DNA of 56,000 bases from Symbiodinium natans (lineage: Eukaryota; Sar; Dinophyceae; Suessiales; Symbiodiniaceae). The notes beneath the pieces are model-generated. The model was not told the DNA's origin and made no database searches. It saw nothing but the letters and a program-made list of their open reading frames with translations. Below are positions 10,479 through 19,581 of the stretch, piece by piece; within the stretch, counting starts at the first letter, position 1, and each line of letters starts with the position of its first letter. Location: contig CAJNDS010002095.1 of the NCBI GenBank assembly GCA_905221605.1, positions 55,001-111,000 of the forward strand, in the 5' to 3' direction. Both the position numbers and the translations under genes were made by a program.

Positions 10479-11103
10479 GTCTCCAGGGTTTAGGGTTTAG
10501 GGTTTAGGGTTTAGGGTTTCAAAGGTTCTGCAGGTTCAGGGTGTAGGGTTTCGGGTTTAGGGTTTAAGGTTACAAAGCCTAAACCCTAACCCTCAACACT
10601 AAACCCTAGGCCCTTTAGGCTTTGTATGGGGGAAAGGGGGTCTAGGGTGGTTAGGCACTCGGAACAAGCCACAAGTCGCGAAAGTCGGCCCTGCCCCCCC
10701 CCCCCCCCCCCCCCCCCCAACTCGCTATAAAAGAAAAGTCTTCGAAGGTTCGCTCAGACCAGGCTCAGACCAGTGGTGGTACTGTACTGAAGAGAGGGGT
10801 TAGGGCCTGTTGAAATTGTATGGGGCTTGGGTCCAACACGTTTTGGGCGAGCTTGTTCTGTTGCGCTTGAACGGGCTTTGGGTGCGTTGACCTGAGAAGT
10901 CGAAGAAGGTGGTGGGCGCACATTTTGGGCGCGAATTGAAGTTGTACCCAGAACTCGAGTGAAGTTATGGGCGAACAATTTGGGCACCATGTAGACACCC
11001 TGGCAAAGCCTGTAACTGCAAACCCTCAAGCCAACACCCTAAACTCTCATTGCCTTCTTCAACATGGATGTTTGCTCTCCCAGGACCTATAAGCCACCCC
11101 AGG

Positions 11104-11157
11104 CTGGGCTTGCTGCGAAGGAGAGCTTGAGATGCGCGAAGTATGTTGCCGAGGCTT
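11104..11157. CDS. Coding-like island, strand undecided
   Basis: Open and protein-like both ways (plus AGLAAKESLRCAKYVAEA; minus ASATYFAHLKLSFAASPAW). No splice partner resolves it. Confidence 0.3.
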
Positions 11158-11654
11158 TATAGGGTCTGAAGGGTCAGAAGATGACACGGCGGGAGCTCTG
11201 AGCCCCAACCCCGAAACCCTTAACCCTGAAACTTAGGTTACAGGCCTAAACAGCAGCAGCCCACGAGGCTGCCCAGTAGCACCCGTAATTCCCTGTTCGA
11301 GGGGGTTCGGCTCCCCCCCCCCCCAGGCCTCCCGTGCGAAGCAAAATGTGAGTCGACCGCAACACCTGCGCCCACTCACAACAAATGCGTGTCTAGGGTT
11401 ATTTGGGGGTTTGGGGTTTGGGGTTCAGGGTTTAGGGCTTGTTTCGCCGCAAATCCCTGAACCCCAAACCCAAAACCCTAAATCCTAAGCCCTAAAGCCT
11501 CAATCCTAAGCCCTAAGCCATGATTAAGCCCCAAAACCCCAAGCCCCAAGCCCCAAGCCCCAAGCCCGACGCCCTAAACCAAAAGCCGTAAGCCCTAAAC
11601 CTGGCGCAGAATGGCTCATGGATTCGGCTGCAGGGCTTTTAAGGAGATCAACAC

Positions 11655-11775
11655 TTCTGCGTATTCGGGGGTTTACGAAAATAAGGGACCCCCAATATAG
11701 ACCCCAAATAGTAGGATTCCCTTATAATAAGGACCCCAATCAGGCACCCCCCCAACTTCGGAAGCCCCCCCATTT
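11655..11775. mobile_element. Family G inverted-repeat element
   Basis: Shares AGTAGGATTCCCTTATAAT and the flanking GGGGGTTT..CGAA / TTTCGGAA ends with 50385-50510. Confidence 0.6.
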
Positions 11776-12022
11776 GTGTACATGTAAATGGCAAGTTTTT
11801 AGGGTTTAGGATGATGGGCTTGCGGTTTGAGGCTTTGCTGTTGGGTTAACTGTCGACTCAGCTCTAATGGCTCAGGGCCAAACTATGGCCAGAAAACGGT
11901 TTCGGGTGCAGGGTTTAGGGTTTAAGGTTTAGGGCTTAAGGTTTAGGGTTCAGGGTCCAGAAACCCATCTAGCGTTTCGTTCTTCAGTGGCTTCCCCTTT
12001 CGTCCTCTAGAGGTACCCAGAC

Positions 12023-12101
12023 CCAGATAAGCCTGCATGAGGCAGTAGTAGAGCTCGAACTCTATTCGCAGGTCGTTGTGCTCCCTCGCCATCTTGATCG
12101 C
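12023..12101 (-). CDS. Exon, unknown protein
   Basis: Twenty-six codons plus one base, acceptor GCGTAG, donor GTCTGG. Core MAREHNDLRIEFELYYCLMQ; helical, with a strong codon pattern. Confidence 0.6.
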
Positions 12102-12530
12102 CTACGCATGAGAGGTGCTTGCCTTAAACCCTAGTCTTTAGGGTTCAGGATCACTAAATCTGCAGTAACACTTGGCTTACAGTACTATGCTGCACCTTGT
12201 GCTCATGTTTATGGGGTCTGGGTTTAGGGCTTGATCTAATGTTGGGCTTTTCTGGGGACCATAGCGTTTATGGGAACCTAAAGGACCACAACCTCTTTCA
12301 GGGGTCATTGATAGTCACCAAGGCTGGTTTCGTCATAGGACCCCCCTCCCCCCCTTACCTAGAATGCATTATGCCTAATTGCCCTTATCATGCGCATCCG
12401 TCGCTGCTCGCCCGCAGTGCCGCATGTGGTCACGTCGGAAACCAAGAACACCAAGGTAGCGATGAGTCCCTCTCCTACGTGTTTTAACACACTGGGATTC
12501 CATCAATAAAAAAAATGCCAGCTTGCAGGT

Positions 12531-12752
12531 TCAAAGCAGGGAACTGCGATGGCACGTCGCACCATGGTGGTGGAGCACATCTTTCTCGCCTTTTCCGTCG
12601 GGCACCACACAGGGTGTGGCAACCTTGCTGTGCGCTTCGGAAGGCGCAAAACTTACAGGAAGACGAGCTCTTAGAGGGTCGACCTTTGCGGCATCTGCAG
12701 CATGAAAAGGCCGCCCCATCATCCAAAACCCATCAAAAAACAGCAGACGCAA
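12531..12752 (-). CDS. Coding region, splice structure unclear
   Basis: Several overlapping open frames on both strands over about 250 bp free of repeats. The best minus reading is RPFHAADAAKVDPLRARLP ending at a near-consensus GTAAGT donor. Confidence 0.35.
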   Translation of the reverse strand: MRLLFFDGFWMMGRPFHAADAAKVDPLRARLPVSFAPSEAHSKVATPCVVPDGKGEKDVLHHHGATCHRSSLL

Positions 12753-13099
12753 CTTTACGAATTTTGCCTAAATAGGTAACACAGAGCCCTAAACCCTGAA
12801 CCCTAACCCCTACACCCCCTGACCCTGCCTAAGCAAAAGCCTCTGCAGACCACCGATCGGGCGAAGCTTAAGAACTAGTCGCTCAAAGGATGTAAGGTCT
12901 AGAGTTTAGGGCGCAGGGTTTAAGGTTTTTCTAAAATTCTATGCATGTGTAGGGTTCAGGGTTGAGGGCTCAGGGCTTTCAGGGTTTAGGGCACAAGATT
13001 GTAAAGCCAAACCCTAAACCCTGAGCCCTACAGCCTTAAACCCTGAACCCTAAACCCTGCACACACCAAAGTTTGAACACACACTCCCGAGCGTCTTGC

Positions 13100-13165
13100 C
13101 TCAATGATGTCGAGGAAGACGTGTGCATCTGGAATCTCATCGTAGATCGCTTGCTTTGAAGCTCC
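13100..13165 (-). CDS. Exon, unknown protein
   Basis: Twenty-two codons in phase 0: GASKQAIYDEIPDAHVFLDI then IE; acceptor GTCAG, GC donor GCAAGA. Clear codon bias. Loosely reminiscent of a TIR-like fold, but far too short to claim one. Confidence 0.6.
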
Positions 13166-13741
13166 CTGACACCGCGTCAGGATTTGGGGTTTAGGGTTTA
13201 GGCTTTAGGGCGAAACCTGAATGTTGTCAAGGTTTAGGGTGTGTTTTTGTGTTTAGGGTCAGCTGTTCCTCGAACTCTGTTGAAAAGTTGCTCTGTTCTT
13301 AGGGTCACTTGTCTTTACTCCTAACTTAAGCAAAAATGCCGACTAGTTGTGATGTGCAAACGCTAATCCTCAAAACCTGAAAACCAAAAACATGTCCCGA
13401 ACTCTCATGTCTTGAGAGTTGAGCCTGCCCCATACCTGAGACCCTCTTTAGCTATAGTTTTATGGGTTATACCTACTACTTCCTGTAAGGGTAGTTACTA
13501 CTAAAACTGTAGGTGAATAGAGTTCCAGGTAAACCCTGCACACCTTGTCTGGAACCCTTGGATCCCAGGGTTGAACCTCAAACTCACCCTAAACCCAAAA
13601 CCTCACCCTGAACCGAAACCCTCCATGGCGCTAGCTCCATAAGATCTGTAGCCCGAAAGCCTTAAACAACATAAGATGCTGATGTTTAGGGTTTAGGGCC
13701 TACAGGGTTTAGCGTTTAGGGTTCAGGGATTGAGGTCTTAA

Positions 13742-13838
13742 TTTAAGGTCTTCTGGGCCTGGGCTTTCTGCTGGTTGTGTAGGACTAGCTTTTCAACAAA
13801 GCTCCGGCCGCAGAACATCCGCACATGTTTTTTTCCCC
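13742..13838 (-). CDS. Exon, unknown protein
   Basis: Core KKHVRMFCGRSFVEKLVLHN followed by a Q/K-rich tail; only the minus strand reads well. Confidence 0.5.
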
Positions 13839-14049
13839 GCCTCGAGGGAGGTGCACAAACCAACAAAGGGTTAAACCCCAGAACCACATCCCTTGAACCC
13901 TGGAGCTCCAAACCCGAAAGCCCTTGCACTTGAACCCTAAATCCCTACACCACAAACCCCAAAACCCTTAGAACCATACTCGTAGCCCTAAACCCTAATC
14001 CCCTAGACCCTAAACTCTGAACCCCAAAAACCTTGAATGAATTGGGAGC

Positions 14050-14091
14050 CTGGAACGCGGTGCGCAGATACCTGCCCGCCACGAGGACGAC
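14050..14091 (-). CDS. Short exon, unknown protein
   Basis: Fourteen codons (VVLVAGRYLRTAFQ), acceptor GACCAG, GC donor. The mirror frame on the plus strand is also open. Confidence 0.45.
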
Positions 14092-14102
14092 CTGGTCTTC
14101 CG

Positions 14103-14232
14103 GGTTTAGGGTTTAGGGTTTGGGGTTTGGGGTTTAGGGTTTAGGGTTTGGGGTTTAGCGTTTAGGGTTTAGGGTTTTAGGGTTTAGGGTTTAGGGTTTG
14201 GGGTTTAGGGTTTAGGGTTTTAGGGTTTAGGG
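14103..14232 (+). repeat. TTTAGGG/TTTGGGG mixed array
   Basis: Mosaic of TTTAGGG and TTTGGGG units, i.e. one base fixed in alternation. Confidence 0.9.
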
Positions 14233-14856
14233 TGTAAAGTTTAAAAGTGCCAGGTGCAAGTTCGACTCCCGCGGTCCGACTGCTCAAGGTAAAGCCACCA
14301 AAGAAAGGTGAGGATTCTGGTTTTGGGGTTTAGGGTTTAGGGTTTAGGGTTTAGGGCTAGGGTATATGGGGTTTACAGGGTTCAAAGGGTTTATAGGGTT
14401 GAGGGATTTTTGGGGCTCTAGGGTCTTGAGATTTAGGATTGTTGGGTTTGGGGTTTAGGGCTAGCCCAAAGACCCCTCAACCTGCTCTCTCCGCGGCGCC
14501 AGTTTTCTCCCTAAACCCTAAACCCTAAACCCTAAACCCTAAACCTCGTAAGGGGACCTTGAGTAGTAATCTAAAGGGTCTTAAGATGCTCGTTCGTAAG
14601 GGGTCTTATGTAAAGCTGCGGGGTCTGGGGCTTGCTGGAAAAGTCCCATTTTTGGTGTTGAGGGTTGCGGGTTCTGGTTTTAGCGTTTGCGTTTTTAGGC
14701 TCTTGGGTTTAGGGTTTGCGGTTTAGAGCTGAGGGTTTCGGACTGGCTCAGGGTCTAAGTTTCGTATTGTGGTACTATTCATGCTACCCTGTCGTATAAG
14801 ACCCCGTAATTTCCCCCGGCCCTTCCCCGTGGTACCACCGAACAAGATGCCAGAAC

Positions 14857-14915
14857 CCACTTGTTTCCGGGTTCTCTAAGAAGTTCGGCATCCGTCTCTT
14901 TGAGGACCTTAATTC
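14857..14915 (-). CDS. Exon with a telomere-unit acceptor
   Basis: Nineteen codons (IKVLKETDAELLREPGNKW) opened by GGGTTTAG and closed by GTTCTG. The acceptor AG is that of a TTTAGGG unit. Confidence 0.6.
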
Positions 14916-14972
14916 CTAAACCCTACAACCTACACCCTACACCCTAAACCCCTCGCACTGAACCAAGAAAAC

Positions 14973-15014
14973 CACAACGACGGTCTTCTGGGGCAGCTGC
15001 GGCCACGTAAAGGC
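14973..15014 (-). CDS. Short exon, unknown protein
   Basis: Fourteen codons (AFTWPQLPQKTVVV), acceptor CAGCAG, donor GTTTTC. Other frames are also open. Confidence 0.4.
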
Positions 15015-15054
15015 CTGCTGGAGATTGAGGTGCCCCTAAACCCTAAGTCTTAAG

Positions 15055-15115
15055 CTTAGGGTTTAGGGTTTAGGGTTTAGGGTTTAGGGTTTAGGGTTTA
15101 GGGTTTAGGGTTTAG
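15055..15115 (+). repeat. Interstitial (TTTAGGG)n array
   Basis: Eight perfect units between exon islands. Confidence 0.9.
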
Positions 15116-15129
15116 GCTAGGGTATAAGG

Positions 15130-16060
15130 TTTTAGGGTGAACTCCTGCCGTCTGGAAACAGACGCCAACGACTCTATGCGAGCTACCCGGCAGACAGTGC
15201 AAAATCAAGGGTAGGTGACAGTTGTTGGGGTAGTGAGATTTCGACCCCGGCCAGGAAAAGCTTAAACCCTTTAAAACCCTGACAGCAAGGCCCTAAACCC
15301 TAAACCTTACCCCAAAACCCTAAAAATCATGAAGCCCTCTGTTTAACAAAAATCTGAACAGGAAGCCAAGAAACCCACTCGTAAGCCCTCAAACTTGGAC
15401 TCGAGGATCCAAAGCCCCAGACCACGTGGGGTTTAGGGATTAGGGTTTCAGAGGCTTTGGAGCATGGAGCGGTCTCTCTTGGAGGTTTCGGGTTTAGGGC
15501 CTTTAGGCTTCAGGGTGATGAGGCTAAAGTACGAGACCTTTTTGGTATCCTCAACTTCTAAGGACTTGGGAGCCCACTAACCATATTACAAGAAGGGTCT
15601 ATGGTCTGCGGTCTAGGGTTTAGGGTTAAAGGTTGGGTTTTTTTGTTTTAAGGGAAACTTGAACAACAAAGGGTAGAGGGTGCCGCTGGGCTACCAAAGG
15701 AGCATGCGACAGCACACAGCCCGAACAGTGGCGCTGGATCGGGAGTGATTGGTCCCACCCTCTACTTGGATCTAAGCCCTAACCTAAACCCCCAATGTAA
15801 AGTCATGGTACCCTCATGGGCTTTGGGCTATCTTTTACATACTTTGGGGGTCCAGCAAACCATTCTAAAGCAAGCTCAAGAGTCAACACGCAACACCCTA
15901 ATAACCCTAAGCCCTAAACCCCAAACATGAATCCTCAAACCCTAAACCCTAAGCCCTAAACACTAAACCCTAAACCCTAAACAGTAAACCCTAAACCCTA
16001 AACCCTAAACCCTAAACCCTAAGCCCTAAACCCTAAACCCTAAACCCTAACCCCCTCCAG
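15130..16060. other. Mixed unique sequence and degenerate repeat
   Basis: Open stretches at 15137-15210 and 15680-15900 (plus) may be exons or mirror frames. CCCTAAA-like units occupy 15890-16050. Confidence 0.3.
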
Positions 16061-16077
16061 CCAACAAACATGCAAAC

Positions 16078-16161
16078 CCCAAAGCGCATCCCGGTAGAAG
16101 AACGGAAGTGCTGGTGGGCCTAGAGCAGAAGTGTAGCTGCTGCTCGTGTCGCCGGTCACGC
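16078..16161 (-). CDS. Exon, phase-joined to the exon at 16681
   Basis: Twenty-seven codons beginning VTGDTSSSYTSALGPPALPF; acceptor CTCCAG, donor GTTTGC. It accepts the single base left by the upstream exon (16681-16750), restoring a glycine. Confidence 0.65.
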
Positions 16162-16170
16162 CTGGAGTGG

Positions 16171-16320
16171 AGTTTAGGGTTTAGGGTTTAGGGTTTAGGG
16201 TTTAGGGTTTAGGGTTTAGGGTTTAGGGTTTAGGGTTTAGGGTTTAGGGTTTAGGGTTTAGGGTTTAGAGTTTAGGGTTTAGGGTTTAGGGTCTAGGGTC
16301 TAGAGTTTAGGTTTAGGGTT
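16171..16320 (+). repeat. Interstitial (TTTAGGG)n array
   Basis: About nineteen units with a few variants. Intronic on the minus-strand gene. Confidence 0.95.
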
Positions 16321-16459
16321 AGAAGCAGTCCTATAGCCGCAAATCTCGCATTCTCAGCCCCATTCGACTCTCAGCCCCGAAATTCTAGACGAACCCGTTA
16401 GCCATCTGCAGCCCAAAGCCCGGCGACGATTGAAACCCTCAAAAACCTCAAAACCACGA

Positions 16460-16650
16460 TCCTAAACCCTAAACCCTAAACCCTAAACCCTAAACCCTAA
16501 ACCCTGAACCCTGAACCCTAAACCCTAAACCCTAAACCCTAAACCCTAAACCCTAAACCCTAAACCCTAACCCTAAACCCTAAACCCTAAACCCGAAACC
16601 CTAAACCCCAAACCCTAAACCCCAAACCCTCAGCCTAAACCCTGAACCCT
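16460..16650 (-). repeat. Interstitial (CCCTAAA)n array
   Basis: About 25 units, the right half with CCCTGAA and CCCCAAA variants; it lies in the intron between exons 16078 and 16681, facing the 16171 array. Confidence 0.95.
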
Positions 16651-16680
16651 GAAACCGTTTCGAGGAATGCCCATATGGGC

Positions 16681-16750
16681 CTTGGACGTTCACCGACTTC
16701 TCCAACTCCACTTTCAGCTGCAGCGGCACAGGCTCCTGTTCGTGCAGCTC
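16681..16750 (-). CDS. Exon, phase-joined on both sides
   Basis: Twenty-three codons plus one base; core ELHEQEPVPLQLKVELEKSV. Acceptor CATCTCAG, GC donor. It joins the next upstream exon (16901) in phase 0 and the downstream one (16078) in phase 1. Confidence 0.7.
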
Positions 16751-16900
16751 CTGAGATGGTTTGGGGTTTAGGGTTTAGGGCTAGGGTTTAGGGTTTAGGG
16801 TTTAGTAGGGTTTAGCATTTAGGGTTTAGGGTGTAGAGTTTAGGGTTTAGGGTTTGAAGTTTGGGAAACCCTCAACCCCGAAACCGCAACCGAGCTCTAC

Positions 16901-16947
16901 GCAGGGAATCGGCGATCGGGCAAGATTCAGTGTCATAACAGCTTGTC
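16901..16947 (-). CDS. Exon, unknown protein
   Basis: QAVMTLNLARSPIPC with acceptor GCCCCAG and donor GTAGAG; joins exon 16681 in phase 0. Confidence 0.55.
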
Positions 16948-17021
16948 CTGGGGCGTTTCGGGGACCTACCTTATTCGGTCTTCAGGCAATGTAAACCCTA
17001 AACACTGGACCCTAGACTCTA

Positions 17022-17075
17022 AAGTGCATTGCTACAACCATTAGGTTGGAGGGCGCCGTCGTGGCAATTGTAAAC
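17022..17075 (-). CDS. Candidate exon, unknown protein
   Basis: Hydrophobic frame TIATTAPSNLMVVAMHF on the minus strand. Ends not resolved. Confidence 0.35.
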
Positions 17076-17334
17076 CCTACACCCTAAACCCCTGGGCCAT
17101 GTGAGGATTCTCAAAATTAGGGCCCCTTCTACTATACAGGGGGGCCGAAACATTTAGGGTACCCAAACAATAATTTTGGTCTAGATTGGAACCCTGCGAT
17201 ACTGCAGAAACCCTAACCATTGTGACATTGTGGGAGCACGCCGCATTTCATGGGTCGTCGGGCTTTGGTCAAGGATTGAGGCTTTGGGGCTGTAGGTTTT
17301 AGGGTTTAGGGTATGTAAAACATAAAGCCACTTT

Positions 17335-17475
17335 ACACCCTAAACCCTAAACCCTAAACCCAAAAACCCCAAACCCTAAACCCCAAACCCCAAACCCCAA
17401 ACCCTAAACCCTAAACCCTAAACCCCAAACCCTAAACCCTAAACCCTAAACCCTAAACCCCTAAACCCTAAACCC
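17335..17475 (-). repeat. Interstitial (CCCTAAA)n array
   Basis: About nineteen units, several CCCCAAA. The island 17477-17553 to its right is GC-rich and open in all frames, so probably an exon of unknown frame. Confidence 0.9.
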
Positions 17476-17787
17476 TGCGGTGAGGTCGCGGCCGAGCTGT
17501 TCCCCGCGTGTGCCAGGACGTCTCTCCATAGCCGGCCCCATCGATGCGGGGCCTAAGGTTTAGGGTTTAGGGTTTAGGGTTTAGGGCACAAGGGCTTAGG
17601 GAGGGTTTAGGGTTCAGGGTTTGTGGGTTTTAGGTTTGGCGTGTAGGGCTCCGTGCTAAGGGAAGGTGTGCGACTATGCAGGTCACTCATGAAGGGGGGC
17701 CCAACGTGCCTCAGACTCATCTACTCAATACACCCTAAAACCCTAAACCGTAAACCCTAAACCCTGAACCCTATAGGAAAGCCATCG

Positions 17788-17857
17788 GGAATAGAATGGC
17801 CACACCCATTCTCCCCTTGCGAAGGGCGGATTTCAGAGTTTCCGAATATTAAGGCTC
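17788..17857 (-). CDS. Candidate exon, unknown protein
   Basis: Minus frame ALIFGNSEIRPSQGENGCGH after an ACGCAG acceptor. The plus strand is also open. Confidence 0.4.
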
Positions 17858-18136
17858 CTGCGTTTAGGGCTTCGTGATTTGTGGTACATAAGGGGGGTCT
17901 GTCTATTCCTTGCGAAATACCCAGATTTACTAAACCCTAACCCTAAAACCTAAACCCTAAATCCTAAACCCTAACCGGCCCTAAACCCTAAACCCTGAAC
18001 CCTAAACCCTAAACCCGAAACCTGAAACCCGAAGCCCAACCCTGTCAGCAACCTCAGCCTGAGCCGTCTGCGCAAGAGACGACGCCCGAAGGATTGGAGC
18101 AGTTCAGGTCTGCGGGAGCCTGGGGAAGTCTAAGGT

Positions 18137-18300
18137 TCCAAGTAAATACGAAACCCTACATCCTAAACTCTAAACCCTTGTTATTATACAACCTTTATAT
18201 ACCCTATAGAAGGGTATATAAGCAAAAAGGGCCCATACTTCGGATCCCCCTAAACAGGAGTAAGGGACCATACTACGGGCCCATGGTTCAATTAGAAAGT
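18137..18300. mobile_element. Family C element
   Basis: Shares GTTCCAAGTA at one end and AAGGGACCATACTA near the other with 33786-33960 and 54612-54748; a fragment lies at 53338-53400. An exon-like GC-rich island (18015-18110) precedes it. Confidence 0.65.
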
Positions 18301-18643
18301 GTGAGGTCTAGCGGGTCCAGGCCTTTTGGGGTTCGGGAGTTTGGGTTTGGGGTCTTGGAAGATTTTGGGGTTTAGGAATTTGGGTGTAAGGTTTGTGGAG
18401 TTTAGGGCCAAGCCCTAAACCCTAAACCCCAAACCCTAAACCGAGTTTAGGGCTTTGCGTTCTCAGGCTTCGAATCTTCGCACGGTGTAAGGTGTCTAGG
18501 GTCGGGAGATGCCGGCCTTGGGATGATGCGGGGTTGTAAGTTGTGGGTTCAGGATTTGAGGTGTAGGGTTTAGGGCTTGAAGTTTGGGGGCCTACACAAT
18601 AAACCCAAAGCAAACCCTAGACTCGAAACCCTAAACCCTAAAC

Positions 18644-19500
18644 CGCTTTGGGCTATGTGGTGCCACAAGGCAAACCATCCTGGAGCCGACCCGAGCTCCT
18701 GAAGCCCTAAACCCTAAACAGCCCGCCAACAACATGGCACACAAGCAAACAGGGGTTTAGGGTTTAGGGTCTATAGGGTTTAGGGTTTAGGGTTTTGGGT
18801 TTAGGGTTTAGGGTTTAAGGTTTTCGTTCCTCAGGGTACTATGGCTAAAAGGCTTAGGACGTAGGGCCTTCAGATTCAGGGGCGTTCTCGGGTTGAAGTT
18901 TCAGGGAGGGCTGAGTGCGGATTCGGGATGCTCTGGTTCTTTGTGAAGACTCCTAAGCCCTGTGGACTTAAGTTTAAGGTGTTTAGGGTTTAGGGTTTAG
19001 GGTTGAGGGTTGAGGGTTTAGGGTTTAGAATGATGAGGAAGGCAGCGCTGACCCTCTGCCTAGTGGTACGTAGAATTCCGAGGCTGTGCAAAGTTGCGTT
19101 CTGCCGCTATGTGCAACGTCTCATAGCTACGCCCTAGAGAGAAAGATCCTGAGCTGTATGAAGCATGGTAGGGTTTAGGGTTTAGGGATTAGGGTCGAAG
19201 GTTTAGGATTCAGGGCTTAGGGCTGGTGGGGGCCCTCTGGGTGCCTTAGAGTTCAGGCTTACAGCAGACCACGAGCCAAGGCAGGCAGGGGGCAATGCCG
19301 TAGACAAAGCCCTCGACCGCACCTCTTTCGGTCAGCCTGGAACGCAAAGCATCAAGGTTTAAGGTTTAGGGTTTCGGGTTTCGGGTTCAGGGTTCAGGGT
19401 TTAGGGTTTAGGGTTTAGGGATTTAGCCTAAAGTCCTACACGTCCCAAAGCGTGAACCCTACACGCGAAGCCGTGCTTCGATAGCAGCTGTAGCCGCCAT
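18644..19500 (-). CDS. 5' part of a multi-exon gene, unknown product
   Basis: Start ATG at 19500. Exons 19463-19500, 19263-19336 and 19070-19133 join exactly in phase: MAATAAIEARLRV, then LTERGAVEGFVYGIAPCLPW, then a tryptophan across the junction and RSYETLHIAAERNFAQPRNS. Donors are GTGTAG, GTAAGC and GTACCA; the third exon follows a good pyrimidine tract (CTTTCTCTCTAG). Candidate next exons are 18901-18952 and 18644-18698 (ELGSAPGWFALWHHIAQS, donor GTTTAGGG), but the join between them is not settled. The introns are filled with degenerate TTTAGGG units. The gene probably continues into the exon islands to its left. No family recognised; the start lies 81 bp from the stop of the next gene. 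Confidence 0.5.
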
Positions 19501-19581
19501 GCTCCTCTCCAGGCTCCATAACTATATATAAAATTATATGTGTGCGTGTGTGTTTATGGTTCTTCATGTGTTTTGTCTTCA

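Noticed and set aside
10754-11029. 91-codon minus-strand ORF
   Set aside because: Two overlapping minus frames are open, codon pattern is weak and no splice partner was found; not excluded, but not supportable.
13100-13165. TIR-domain exon
   Set aside because: Only 22 residues with a vague resemblance (DAHVFLD); no neighbouring exon supports it.
14235-14290. tRNA gene (GTTCGACTCCC looks like a T-arm)
   Set aside because: No matching A-box, acceptor stem or anticodon arm upstream.
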